64,000 nucleotides of DNA, from contig NZ_CP071604.1 of the NCBI RefSeq assembly GCF_017357225.1, positions 375,001 to 439,000 of the forward strand. Direction: 5' to 3'. The stretch comes from Rhizobium binae (GTDB lineage: Bacteria > Pseudomonadota > Alphaproteobacteria > Rhizobiales > Rhizobiaceae). Both the position numbers and the translations under genes were made by a program. Positions 25,477 through 34,417 of the stretch are shown here, in pieces. Within the stretch, counting starts at the first letter, position 1; each line of letters opens with the position of its first letter. The notes beneath the pieces were generated by a model. It saw nothing but the letters and a program-made list of their open reading frames with translations. It ran no database searches and was not told the origin of the DNA.

Positions 25477-27054
25477 TCATCCTGTTCGGCTGGCCAGCAG
25501 CTCCTCGATGGGCTCCGGCGATCCGAGTGCGAAGAAATCGTCGAAGGAGGCGATTGGAACCTGCTCGATCAGTTTTGCCAGAAACTCGTCCGATCCGAGC
25601 TCTTCCTCGATCGCTTCGACTTCGGCCGAAAGCGGCCGGTCGACAATATAAAAAGCCGCGTGTTTGCGCACGACCTGGTAAAGCATGCCGGCGACGCCCT
25701 TCGGTTCGTCTCCGAGAATGTCGATTGCCTGGGCCGACAGCAGCGCCTCGAGTGCCGCAAGCCGCTTCAGCGCCTGCATCTGACGCTCGAAGCGTTCGAT
25801 GACGAGCGGCAGGAAGGCCGCCTCGTCCTCCAGGCCGGCCGCAACGACCAGCGACTGCGCCGAAACGGGATGGGACATCGACAAGACGCGCGAAAAGATC
25901 TCGCCGGCAAGCTTGATGATCGGCCCGAAGCCGGTGGCGATCCGGCCCTGCGGCACGAGATTGACCGGCAGGTCGCGCCGCTGGCCATTGCCGAGAATGA
26001 CGCAGCGGTTGAAGGCGTTGCGTGCCGCGTGCGCCATGCACAGCGCCGCCGATTCGAGCAGGATGGTCACATCGAGCGGCAGCGATCCGCCCGACGTCAT
26101 CACCCTGCCTTCCACCACCACGGGATTGTCGTCCGAGCGGCCGGTGGCGGCAAGGATCTTGTGGCCGGTCGACAGCAGGTTTTCGATGACGGCGCCGAAC
26201 ACCTGGGCGATCATGCGCAGGCTGAGCGGATCCTGCACATGCGTCGCGACCGGCCAGTTCCATTCGTCCGACGCATTGCACAGCCAGGCGCCGATCAGCG
26301 CCTCGCGCGCCGTGCCCACATGGCGGACGGCCTTCCACGGGTCGCGGGAGGCGCCGAGCGCGCCGGCGGCCATCATCGCTGTCGCCAGCAGGATGCGGAT
26401 CGAGGCCGCTGCGTTGCGTGTCGTTTCCGCAGCTGCGGCAAAGCTCACCGCATTGATGCTGAGCGAGGCGAGGCTGTCGCGAGGCGCCATCCGCACCGGT
26501 TCCAGTCCCGCGGCCCGGAAGGCTTCGGCCGCCTGCATCCGTTTGCCGCGATAGACGGCTTCGCCGACGCCGGTCAGCACCGCGCCGATCTGCCCCATCA
26601 GGCCGATATCGGCGCAGCCGATCGAGCCGGTGCGGCGCACGACCGGGATGACATCGGCCTCCAGCATCCTGATATAGGCCTCGATCAGCTCCGGCGTGCA
26701 GCCGACCTGGCCGGTCAGCGCCGTATTGACGCGGATCGCCATGGCGTTACGCACGACGTTGCAGGAAAACGGCGTGCCGGTGCCGAAATGATGGGCGCGC
26801 ACCAGACCAAGATTGAAAGTGTCGAGTTCGTCGGCCGACCACTCCACATCCTTCATCGCGCCGACACCTGTCGTCGAGCCGTAGACCGGCATGCCGGAAG
26901 CGATCGCATCCTCGACGATCTCGCGGGCGATGGCGATGCGGGCCATGCCGGTTGCCGAGACAGAAATCGCCGCCTTGCCCGCACCGATGCTCACCATCTC
27001 GGCAAAACCAAGCGGTCGTCCGGAAAGTTCGATGCCGGGGCGTTCGTGCTGCAT
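25477..27054 (-). CDS. MIO-less HAL/PAL-family lyase; probable ergothionase (ergothioneine trimethylamine-lyase)
   Basis: A 525-residue member of the histidine/phenylalanine ammonia-lyase fold. The N-terminal PVYGSTTGVG (Tyr58) matches the catalytic-Tyr loop YGxxTGxG. The Ala-Ser-Gly triad that cyclises into the MIO cofactor is Cys-Ala-Asp (residues 147-149 in TGSIGCADIGLMG). The NGTQ loop has become N201-AVS, and the QEDHVSM loop has become LEDEAAF. It therefore cannot be a normal HAL. Ergothionases are HAL-fold enzymes that work without MIO and release trimethylamine from ergothioneine, and the downstream hydantoin-type genes fit that product. The start has an AGGAGA ribosome site. Confidence 0.72.
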   Translation of the reverse strand: MQHERPGIELSGRPLGFAEMVSIGAGKAAISVSATGMARIAIAREIVEDAIASGMPVYGSTTGVGAMKDVEWSADELDTFNLGLVRAHHFGTGTPFSCNVVRNAMAIRVNTALTGQVGCTPELIEAYIRMLEADVIPVVRRTGSIGCADIGLMGQIGAVLTGVGEAVYRGKRMQAAEAFRAAGLEPVRMAPRDSLASLSINAVSFAAAAETTRNAAASIRILLATAMMAAGALGASRDPWKAVRHVGTAREALIGAWLCNASDEWNWPVATHVQDPLSLRMIAQVFGAVIENLLSTGHKILAATGRSDDNPVVVEGRVMTSGGSLPLDVTILLESAALCMAHAARNAFNRCVILGNGQRRDLPVNLVPQGRIATGFGPIIKLAGEIFSRVLSMSHPVSAQSLVVAAGLEDEAAFLPLVIERFERQMQALKRLAALEALLSAQAIDILGDEPKGVAGMLYQVVRKHAAFYIVDRPLSAEVEAIEEELGSDEFLAKLIEQVPIASFDDFFALGSPEPIEELLASRTG

Positions 27055-27144
27055 GGGCCAGATCTCCTAAACGGTGAGACTAAGCGAGCCCTCCGCTACA
27101 TGGGATATCCTAAATGCCGAACACAGCATGTTATCGGGAGGCGG

Positions 27145-28719
27145 TCAGCTCAGCATCCAGGCAATATAGAGAAGCGTCAATGCGATGACCCACAGCGCGA
27201 TCCTGGCCGAGCGGTTGTGCCGTGCTTCCGCCTTGCCGATCGCCTCGGCTGTCTCCTCGTCGAAACGCAGGCCATGCTCGCTCATATGCAGGAGCTGATG
27301 GTGGAATTTTTCTGTCTTTGCCGCAATTTCCGGCACGGCTTCGGCAAGCTTGACCGCCGCCTTCAGCCCGTCCTTGAGATCGGTAGCGATCCGCTTCGGC
27401 CCGAGATTGTTGCGAATCCAGTCGCCGACCACGGGCTCGGATGCCTTCCACATGTTGAAGCGCGGGTTGAGCATGCGCGACACGCCTTCGACCACGACCA
27501 TGGTCTTCTGCAGCATCACCAGTTCCGGCCGCGTCGCCATGTCGAAGAGCTCGGTCACTTCGAACAGCAGTGTCAGCAGCTTGCCCATCGAGATCGTCTC
27601 GGCCGGCTGTCCATGGATCGGCTCGCCGATGGCGCGGATTGCCTGGGCGAAGCTCTCGACATTGTGGTGGCCGGGCACATAGCCCGCCTCGAAATGCACC
27701 TCGGCGACGCGAATGTAATCGCGGGTGATGAAGCCGTAGAGGATTTCGGCGAGGAACCGCCGCTCCTTCTTGCCGAGCCGCCCGACGATGCCCATGTCGA
27801 CGGCGACGATCATGCCGTCCGCATCGACGAAGAGGTTGCCCGGATGCATGTCGGCATGGAAGAAGCCGTCGCGCAGCGTGTGGCGCAGGAACGACTGGAT
27901 CAGCGTATCGGCAAGCAGGTTGAGATCGTGGCCGGCCGCCCGCAGACCCTCGACATCGGACATCCTCGTGCCGTCGATCCACTCCATGGTGATGACGTCG
28001 CGCCCGGTGCGCTCCCAGTCGACCTTCGGGACGCGGAAACCGGGATCTCTCTCGGTATTTTCGGCGATCTCCGAAAGTGCTGCCGCCTCCAGACGGAGAT
28101 CCATCTCCACCTTCGTCGTCTGTTCAAGCGTCTTCGTCACCTCGACCGGCCGCAACCGCCGGCTCGACGGCATGAAACGCTCCTGCATATGAGCGACGAG
28201 GTACATGGCCTCGATGTCGTGCGCAAAACGCTGGCGCACCCCGGGTCGCACGATCTTGACGGCGACCTTCTTTCGGCCTTGCGATGTCTCGACTTCGGCC
28301 GGATGCACCTGTGCGATCGAGGCGGCGGCGATCGGCTCGCCGAAGCTCGCATAAAGTTCGCCGATCGGCCGCCCGAGCGAGCCTTCGATATTTGCCTTGG
28401 CGGCAGCCGAGGAAAAGAAGGCCATGCGGTCCTGCAGCTGCGACAGGTCGTTGGCGAATTCGACCCCGACCACATCCGGCCGCGTCGCCAGGAACTGCCC
28501 GATCTTCACATAGGAGGGGCCCAGCCGCTCGACTGCCTGCGCCAATCGGTCGCTGCGCTTCTGATGCTTTGCCTTGCTTCGTTCGAAAATCGCGACGAGG
28601 GATTTGGCGAGCGCGACCGAAGGCGGCAAGCCTTCGGAAGGAAGCGCCGACACGACGCCCTCACGCACAAGCACCCAGCCGACGCGCCAAAGGCGGAAAT
28701 AGGCTCCGAAAGTGCTCAT
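27145..28719 (-). CDS. ubiB: UbiB family kinase-like protein for ubiquinone synthesis
   Basis: Atypical kinase/ATPase required for ubiquinone biosynthesis at the inner membrane, proposed to extract or organise lipid intermediates for the Ubi hydroxylases. The 524 residues carry the KxGQ motif in YVKIGQFLATRPDV (about 70), the Ala-rich nucleotide loop AAASIAQVHPA, the catalytic-loop-like FHADMHPGN and a following VAVDMGIVGRL. One or two hydrophobic segments at the C-terminus anchor it. It lies 48 bp after ubiE on the same strand, the usual rhizobial ubiE-ubiB pair. Confidence 0.93.
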   Translation of the reverse strand: MSTFGAYFRLWRVGWVLVREGVVSALPSEGLPPSVALAKSLVAIFERSKAKHQKRSDRLAQAVERLGPSYVKIGQFLATRPDVVGVEFANDLSQLQDRMAFFSSAAAKANIEGSLGRPIGELYASFGEPIAAASIAQVHPAEVETSQGRKKVAVKIVRPGVRQRFAHDIEAMYLVAHMQERFMPSSRRLRPVEVTKTLEQTTKVEMDLRLEAAALSEIAENTERDPGFRVPKVDWERTGRDVITMEWIDGTRMSDVEGLRAAGHDLNLLADTLIQSFLRHTLRDGFFHADMHPGNLFVDADGMIVAVDMGIVGRLGKKERRFLAEILYGFITRDYIRVAEVHFEAGYVPGHHNVESFAQAIRAIGEPIHGQPAETISMGKLLTLLFEVTELFDMATRPELVMLQKTMVVVEGVSRMLNPRFNMWKASEPVVGDWIRNNLGPKRIATDLKDGLKAAVKLAEAVPEIAAKTEKFHHQLLHMSEHGLRFDEETAEAIGKAEARHNRSARIALWVIALTLLYIAWMLS

Positions 28720-28767
28720 GCCGGAATGCCCCGGTGACGGAGGTTCGTCTCTTTTTTCTTCATTCCC

Positions 28768-29544
28768 TCAGAGCTTCCAGCCGGAATGCAGTGCGGCGAT
28801 GCCGCCGGTATAATTGGTGTAGCTGACGCGCGAAAAGCCGGCTTGGCGGATCATCGCCGCGAAATTCTCCTGGTTCGGGAATTTGCGGATCGATTCCACC
28901 AGATACTGGTAGGGCTCGGCATCGCCGGTGATCGCCTTGCCGAATTGCGGAATGGCGTTGAACGACCAGGCGTCGTAGATTGTGTCGAGCAGCGGCATGT
29001 CGACTTCGGAAAACTCCAGGACCAGCAGCCGGCCGCCGCGCTTCAGCACACGATAGGCCTCAGCCAGCGCGACATCGATCCGCGGCACGTTGCGGATGCC
29101 GAAGGCGATCGTATAGGCGTCGAAGCTGGCAGCCTCGAAGGGCAGTTCCTCGGCATTCGCCTCGACGAAGGTCAGATTGCCGGAAAGCTTCTTCTTTTCC
29201 GCCCGCTCGGCGCCGACGCCGAGCATCGAGCCGTTGATGTCGAGCACGGTGGCATGCGCCTGTCGGCCCGAAGCCTCGACGATGCGAAAGGCGATGTCGC
29301 CGGTGCCGCCGGCAACGTCGAGCACCTTGTAGCCCGGCTCCTTGCGCGGATTGAGCGCGGCGATCATCGCATCCTTCCAGACGCGGTGCATGCCCATCGA
29401 CATGACGTCGTTCATGATGTCATAGCGTTTGGCGACCTTGTGGAACACCTGGTTGACCAGGCCCTGCTTCTCGCCGCCGGGCACCTCGCGAAAGCCGTAG
29501 GAGGTCTCCATGCCGCCATCGGCGGAAGTGCGGCTTTCTGACAT
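28768..29544 (-). CDS. ubiE: Ubiquinone/menaquinone C-methyltransferase
   Basis: SAM-dependent C-methyltransferase acting on 2-polyprenyl-6-methoxy-benzoquinol in ubiquinone synthesis. The 258 residues match the family length. Signatures are [20 protein letters not shown], the SAM loop [13 protein letters not shown] and [17 protein letters not shown] at 29544 is chosen over 29565 because the product then starts like other rhizobial UbiE proteins. First gene of the ubiE-ubiB unit, divergent from mutM with 150 bp between. Confidence 0.96.
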   Translation of the reverse strand: MSESRTSADGGMETSYGFREVPGGEKQGLVNQVFHKVAKRYDIMNDVMSMGMHRVWKDAMIAALNPRKEPGYKVLDVAGGTGDIAFRIVEASGRQAHATVLDINGSMLGVGAERAEKKKLSGNLTFVEANAEELPFEAASFDAYTIAFGIRNVPRIDVALAEAYRVLKRGGRLLVLEFSEVDMPLLDTIYDAWSFNAIPQFGKAITGDAEPYQYLVESIRKFPNQENFAAMIRQAGFSRVSYTNYTGGIAALHSGWKL

Positions 29545-29694
29545 CAGGCTGCTCCGTTCCTTCAAGATTCAGGCACGGCGGCCATAGCGAAAGACCGCGC
29601 GCGACGTTATCACTGGGCCGCGCTCTCCGCGGCCCACTGGCGCTATAGCGCACATCGTCCTCGGTTGAAACATGTTCGATATAGATGGGTTAAG

Positions 29695-30585
29695 ATGCCG
29701 GAATTGCCAGAAGTCGAAACGGTCAGACGCGGGCTGGCGCCGGCGATGGAGGGGGCTCGTGTCGCAAGGCTGGAGCTGCGCCGCAGGGATTTGCGGTTCC
29801 CCTTTCCCGATGCCTTGGCGGACAGGGTGTCCGGCCGCACCATCGTCGGGCTTGGCCGCCGCGCCAAATATCTGCTGGTCGACCTCGACGACGGCAACAC
29901 GTTGATTTCCCATCTCGGCATGTCCGGTTCGTTTCGCATCGAAGAAGGCGCCGGCTCGGCCACGCCGGGAGAATTCCACCATGCCCGCTCGAAGGACGAG
30001 AAGCACGATCACGTCGTCTTTCATCTGGAAGGTTCAGGTGGCCCGCGCCGCGTTATCTATAACGATCCGCGCCGTTTCGGTTTCATGGATATGGTGGGGC
30101 GTGCCGATCTCGCCGCCCATCCCTTCTTCCGCGATCTCGGCCCGGAGCCGACGGGAAACGAACTTGGCGCCGCCTATCTTGCCGAACGCTTTCGCGACAA
30201 GGCGCAGCCGCTGAAGAGCGCGCTTCTCGACCAGAAGAACATCGCCGGTCTCGGCAATATATATGTCTGCGAGGCGCTGTGGCGTTCGCATCTTTCGCCG
30301 ATCCGCGCCGCCGGCACCCTGGTGACGCCGGGCGGCAAACCGAAGGAAAGACTCGGCCTGCTCGTCGCCTCGATCCGCGACGTCATCGCCGTTGCGATCG
30401 CCGCCGGCGGATCGTCGCTGCGCGACCACATCCAAACCGACGGATCGCTCGGCTATTTCCAGCATTCCTTCTCCGTCTATGATCGCGAAGGTCAGGCTTG
30501 CGGCACGCCCGGCTGCGGCGGTACGGTCGCCCGTATTGTGCAGGCGGGTCGCTCCACCTTCTATTGCGCCGCCTGTCAGAAATAA
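29695..30585 (+). CDS. mutM: Formamidopyrimidine-DNA glycosylase / AP lyase
   Basis: Base-excision repair enzyme that removes 8-oxoguanine and ring-opened purines and then nicks the abasic site. The product must start Met-Pro-Glu because Pro2 is the catalytic nucleophile and Glu3 the acid; this fixes the start at 29695 ([14 protein letters not shown]). Later features are the helix-two-turn-helix region ([20 protein letters not shown]) and a C-terminal zinc finger with four Cys ([19 protein letters not shown]). The length of 296 is normal for rhizobia. The enoyl-CoA hydratase follows 20 bp later. Confidence 0.97.
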   Translation: MPELPEVETVRRGLAPAMEGARVARLELRRRDLRFPFPDALADRVSGRTIVGLGRRAKYLLVDLDDGNTLISHLGMSGSFRIEEGAGSATPGEFHHARSKDEKHDHVVFHLEGSGGPRRVIYNDPRRFGFMDMVGRADLAAHPFFRDLGPEPTGNELGAAYLAERFRDKAQPLKSALLDQKNIAGLGNIYVCEALWRSHLSPIRAAGTLVTPGGKPKERLGLLVASIRDVIAVAIAAGGSSLRDHIQTDGSLGYFQHSFSVYDREGQACGTPGCGGTVARIVQAGRSTFYCAACQK

Positions 30586-30605
30586 GAGAGAACCGGGAGA
30601 CCAGC

Positions 30606-31379
30606 ATGGCTTACGAAACCCTGATCGTCGAAACCCGAGGCAATGTCGGCCTCGTCACGCTGAACCGCCCGCAGGCGCTGAATGCATTGAATTCCACCGT
30701 CCTCAAGGAATTGAAGGCGGCCTACGCCGCCTTCCATGCCGACGAGGCGATCAGCGCGATCGTCATCACCGGCTCCGAACGCGCCTTTGCCGCCGGCGCC
30801 GATATCAAGGAGATGCAGTCGCTCCAGTTCGCCGACATCTATAAGAGTGATTTCATCAGCGGCTGGGACGACATCGCCAAGGCGCGCAAGCCGGTCATCG
30901 CCGCCGTCAGCGGCTTTGCCCTCGGCGGCGGCTGCGAACTGGCCATGATGTGCGATTTCATCATCGCCTCGGAGACAGCGAAATTCGGCCAGCCGGAAAT
31001 CACCCTCGGCGTCATCCCCGGCATGGGCGGCTCGCAGCGGCTGACGCGCGCCGTCGGCAAGGCGAAGGCGATGGATCTTGTCCTGACTGGCCGGATGATG
31101 GATGCGGCGGAAGCCGAACGATCCGGACTCGTTTCGCGTGTGGTGGCGCCCGAGCGTCTTCTCGACGAGGCGCTTGCCGCAGCGGAAAAGATTGCCTCGC
31201 TATCGCAGCCCTCGGTGATGATGGCCAAGGAGGCGGTCAACCGTGCCTTCGAGACGACGCTGGATGAGGGGCTCCGCTTCGAGCGCCGCCTGTTTCACAG
31301 TCTCTTTGCCACCGATGATCAGAAAGAAGGCATGGCGGCCTTTGTCGAGAAGCGCAAACCTGCCTTTAAGCACCGTTGA
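30606..31379 (+). CDS. Enoyl-CoA hydratase/isomerase
   Basis: A 257-residue crotonase-fold enzyme that hydrates trans-2-enoyl-CoA in fatty-acid beta-oxidation. The oxyanion strand [12 protein letters not shown], the glycine-rich loop [15 protein letters not shown] (first catalytic Glu region nearby) and [20 protein letters not shown] (second catalytic Glu) are intact. ATG at 30606 follows GGGAGACC. It stands 20 bp after mutM and is probably co-transcribed with it. The exact chain-length preference cannot be told. Confidence 0.93.
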   Translation: MAYETLIVETRGNVGLVTLNRPQALNALNSTVLKELKAAYAAFHADEAISAIVITGSERAFAAGADIKEMQSLQFADIYKSDFISGWDDIAKARKPVIAAVSGFALGGGCELAMMCDFIIASETAKFGQPEITLGVIPGMGGSQRLTRAVGKAKAMDLVLTGRMMDAAEAERSGLVSRVVAPERLLDEALAAAEKIASLSQPSVMMAKEAVNRAFETTLDEGLRFERRLFHSLFATDDQKEGMAAFVEKRKPAFKHR

Positions 31380-31421
31380 ATGCTTTTCGGCGCTTGCCGT
31401 GGGAAAGCTTGAAAATCCGCG

Positions 31422-31449
31422 TTGACGTGGGCCGGCTTTAGGGTTATAT
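31422..31449 (+). promoter_or_regulatory. Housekeeping-type promoter upstream of rpsT
   Basis: TTGACG at 31422-31427, a 16-base spacer and TTATAT at 31444-31449, a good sigma-70-like promoter in a long leader before rpsT (start 31571). Confidence 0.6.
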
Positions 31450-31570
31450 GCCCGCCCACGGTTCGGAAAGCCGCTCTGGTTTTCCGCGATTGCTCCCGCA
31501 TTGCTGGATTTGGTGGCCGCAGGGCCCGCGGTGATGGCGGAGTTTGTTCGAATTCTTGAGAGAGGCATCC

Positions 31571-31849
31571 ATGGCCAATACAACTTCGGCGAAAAAAGCG
31601 ACCCGCAAGATCGCCCGCCGTACCGACGTCAATAAGGCTCGTCGCTCGCGCGTTCGCACTTTCGTTCGCCAGGTCGAAGAGGCTATCGCATCCGGTGACG
31701 CCGACAAGGCGAGGGCCGCTTTCCTGGCCGTTCAGCCGGAGCTTGCTCGCGCCGCCAGCAAGGGAGTGCTGCACTCGAACACGGCATCGCGCAAGGTCTC
31801 GCGCCTGGCCGCTCGTGTGAAGGCTCTTTCGGTCTCCGCGACCGCGTAA
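31571..31849 (+). CDS. rpsT: 30S ribosomal protein S20
   Basis: Primary 16S rRNA-binding protein of the small subunit. The 92-residue basic product starts [20 protein letters not shown] and ends in the [19 protein letters not shown] block that defines S20; it is a few residues longer than the usual 88, with extra Ser/Thr/Ala at the C-terminus. The start at 31571 follows GAGAGG. It is followed by a strong terminator and then the long dnaA upstream region, an arrangement common in rhizobia. Confidence 0.97.
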   Translation: MANTTSAKKATRKIARRTDVNKARRSRVRTFVRQVEEAIASGDADKARAAFLAVQPELARAASKGVLHSNTASRKVSRLAARVKALSVSATA

Positions 31850-31880
31850 TCTTCCATTAACGATCTCCTCGTTATGATTA

Positions 31881-31905
31881 GCCCGGTAATTTTACCGGGC
31901 TTTTT
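31881..31905 (+). terminator. rpsT intrinsic terminator
   Basis: Nine-bp stem GCCCGGTAA / TTACCGGGC (31881-31889 and 31892-31900) with a 2-base loop, followed by TTTTT. Classic rho-independent terminator 30 bases after the rpsT stop. Confidence 0.9.
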
Positions 31906-31906
31906 C

Positions 31907-32178
31907 GATTCCGCCGATCGGCGTCTTCATGGTTAATCACACGACTGTTTCGTGTCAGGGCCATGACAGGAAAAGTCTTTAAAAAACAATGGCTTGCGCA
32001 AGGATGCTTTCGCGCTGCGCGACTCTGGCCTGCGCTCCGGCGACCCTGGGCGAGTCAAGAAGATTTTTATTTTTTTTCTTTCTTTGCGTGTCAAAATAGC
32101 CCGAACGGGGAATCTCCTTGATTCAAAAGCGATTCTTTTTTGACGCTAGTGTGACGCCCGAAAAGGGCGGGCGGAGTC
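31907..32178. promoter_or_regulatory. dnaA upstream region with six GANTC (CcrM) sites
   Basis: The 857-bp gap between rpsT and dnaA holds no gene I can support. Within it, six GANTC methylation sites lie in 272 bp (starting at 31907, 32052, 32110, 32120, 32131 and 32174), three of them within 26 bp. A T-rich run lies at about 32063-32085. Downstream there are two small palindromes, CCGTAAC-N6-GTTACGG (32376-32395) and CACGTTTAACGTG (32426-32438). CcrM methylation of the dnaA promoter is known in Caulobacter; here it is an inference. No DnaA boxes of TTATNCACA type were found. Confidence 0.55.
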
Positions 32179-32706
32179 AATGGCCGCATCTTAATTTTGC
32201 GTAAAATTCATCGTTGATCTTGCCATTTGATCCTGCCTAAATGGCTTCCAACAAAGGGCGCGGACATCACCTGCAGAGGCTCGGTCTTAACTGCCACGTC
32301 GGCAGGGCGATGAGTTTGTGTCATTTGTGACGGGGCTTTGCGCTTCCGTTTTTTCAAGCACTTGACGGATTTGAGCCGTAACGTGGCTGTTACGGGGCAG
32401 GGATGTTTTGTGCCTATGGCAACCACACGTTTAACGTGAGGCTGCGGGATAGGGGATAGTAATATTGCGTTCGGGCTGGTCGGCCGAAAACGAGGATCGA
32501 TCGCCAGCCTGGCACGGAACGCCGATGAAGGTTGCCGCATGACCGCGGTACCTGCACCGGAGTTCTGCGCCGGTCCCTTCGGGGGCAGTGTTTGAGTGAA
32601 CCGGCAGGCGAGCGGCTTCATGAGGATGCCGCCAGCCCGTCAAAGACGGGGAATGCTCGGGCGGCTGTTTAGCGGAGGCCGCCCGGTGGAATTGAAAGGC
32701 GGCACT

Positions 32707-34254
32707 ATGCAGATCAATACGATGACGGCAGGCGGGCACGACAATGGAGATGCGGCACCGCAGGCGTTCGGCTCCATTCGCCTGGAAATGGGGGAAGTAA
32801 AGGCGGAAATGAAGCAGAGCATCTTGTTTGAGCGCGTCAGCGCGCGCTTGAAGGCCCAGGTCGGTCCCGACGTCTATGCCAGCTGGTTTGCCAGGTTGAA
32901 GCTGCATTCGGTATCGAAGAGCGTCGTTCGCCTTTCGGTTCCCACGACATTTCTGAAGTCGTGGATCAACAATCGTTATCTCGATCTCATCACCGGTCTG
33001 TTCCAGGCCGAAGATCCGGAAATTCTCAAGATCGAAATTCTGGTGCGCACGGCAACGCGCAGCGGCATGAAGACTGTCGACGAGGTGGTCCAGCCCGAGC
33101 CCGCTCCAACTCAGATGCGCCGCCCGGCAAGCGCCCAACCGGCCAGCCAGGCCGTCCAGCAGACGGTTTCGGCTGTTGCCGCCACAAGGCCGGCAAGCCT
33201 GGGGTCGCCGCTCTTCGGCTCGCCGCTCGATAGCCGTTTCACCTTCGACACCTTCGTGGAAGGCAGCTCGAACCGCGTCGCGCTTGCGGCTGCCAAGACG
33301 ATCGCCGAGGCGGGTTCCGGCGCCGTGCGCTTCAATCCGCTCTTCGTCCATTCGACCGTCGGGCTCGGCAAGACCCACCTGCTGCAGGCGATCGCCAATG
33401 CGGCGGTGCAGAACCCGCGAGCTCTGCGCGTCGTCTATCTCACTGCGGAATATTTCATGTGGCGCTTCGCCACGGCGATCCGCGACAACGACGCGCTGAC
33501 GCTGAAGGATTCGCTGCGCAACATCGACCTGCTGATCATCGACGACATGCAGTTCCTGCAGGGCAAGATGATCCAGCACGAATTCTGTCATCTCCTCAAC
33601 ATGCTGCTCGACAGCGCCAAGCAGGTCGTCGTCGCCGCCGACCGCGCGCCCTGGGAGCTGGAATCGCTCGATCCCCGCGTCCGCTCGCGCCTGCAGGGCG
33701 GTGTGGCGATCGAACTCGACGCACCGGATTACGAAATGCGTCTCGAAATCCTCAAGCGGCGCCTTGCGGCCGCCCGTCAGGAGGATCCGTCGCTGGAAAT
33801 TCCGGCCGATCTGCTCCAGCACGTCGCCCGCAACATCACGGCCAGCGGCCGCGAACTTGAAGGCGCCTTCAACCAGCTGATCTTCCGCCGCTCCTTCGAG
33901 CCGAACCTGTCGATCGAGCGTGTCGACGAACTGCTCGCCCATCTCGTCGGTTCCGGCGAGCCGCGCCGCGTGCGCATCGAGGATATCCAGCGCATCGTCG
34001 CCCGGCATTACAATGTCTCGCGCCAGGAACTGGTCTCCAATCGCCGCACCCGCGTCATCGTCAAGCCGCGCCAGATCGCCATGTATCTGTCGAAGACCCT
34101 GACGCCGCGCTCCTTCCCCGAGATCGGCCGCCGCTTCGGCGGGCGTGATCACACGACCGTGCTGCATGCCGTGCGTAAGATCGAGGAGCTGATTTCGGGA
34201 GACACCAAGCTTTCGCACGAAATCGAGCTGCTGAAGCGGCTGATCAACGAATAA
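32707..34254 (+). CDS. dnaA: Chromosomal replication initiator DnaA
   Basis: AAA+ ATPase that binds the origin and opens DNA. The 515-residue product from ATG 32707 (AAAGGCGG ribosome site) has domain I ([19 protein letters not shown] through [13 protein letters not shown]), a Pro/Gln/Ala-rich linker, and domain III with Walker [16 protein letters not shown], Walker [11 protein letters not shown] and sensor residues. Domain IV carries the DnaA-box-reading [14 protein letters not shown]. The frame is open further upstream to 32596, so an N-terminal extension cannot be excluded. A terminator follows at 34279. Confidence 0.97.
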   Translation: MQINTMTAGGHDNGDAAPQAFGSIRLEMGEVKAEMKQSILFERVSARLKAQVGPDVYASWFARLKLHSVSKSVVRLSVPTTFLKSWINNRYLDLITGLFQAEDPEILKIEILVRTATRSGMKTVDEVVQPEPAPTQMRRPASAQPASQAVQQTVSAVAATRPASLGSPLFGSPLDSRFTFDTFVEGSSNRVALAAAKTIAEAGSGAVRFNPLFVHSTVGLGKTHLLQAIANAAVQNPRALRVVYLTAEYFMWRFATAIRDNDALTLKDSLRNIDLLIIDDMQFLQGKMIQHEFCHLLNMLLDSAKQVVVAADRAPWELESLDPRVRSRLQGGVAIELDAPDYEMRLEILKRRLAAARQEDPSLEIPADLLQHVARNITASGRELEGAFNQLIFRRSFEPNLSIERVDELLAHLVGSGEPRRVRIEDIQRIVARHYNVSRQELVSNRRTRVIVKPRQIAMYLSKTLTPRSFPEIGRRFGGRDHTTVLHAVRKIEELISGDTKLSHEIELLKRLINE

Positions 34255-34278
34255 TTGGTGGATTTCCGAGGACATTCG

Positions 34279-34306
34279 ACGGCCGGGAGCGATTCCGGCC
34301 GTTTTC
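34279..34306 (+). terminator. dnaA intrinsic terminator
   Basis: Perfect 8-bp stem ACGGCCGG / CCGGCCGT (34279-34286, 34295-34302) with an 8-base loop and a TTTTC tail, 25 bases after the dnaA stop. Confidence 0.85.
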
Positions 34307-34417
34307 ATTTATAAGCTTTTTATTCTATACCTCCGCCCATCCCGTGCATGTCCGATTTGAAGCGGCGCGCATCGGAAAAAAACGAAAGCGCCGAACCCGG
34401 CGCGTGGGAGGATATGC

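Noticed and set aside
19546..27054. Ordinary histidine-utilisation (hut) operon
   Set aside because: The lyase lacks the MIO triad needed by HutH, there is no hutI, hutF, hutG or hutC, and hydantoin-type hydrolases take their place.
25660..28737. A 1025-codon plus-strand open frame
   Set aside because: It runs antisense through the lyase and ubiB, has Arg/His/Asp-rich composition typical of antisense frames in GC-rich DNA, and matches no family.
31910..32700. Chromosomal origin oriC beside dnaA
   Set aside because: No cluster of TTATNCACA boxes or AT-rich 13-mers; in rhizobia the origin is known to lie near hemE, which is absent here.
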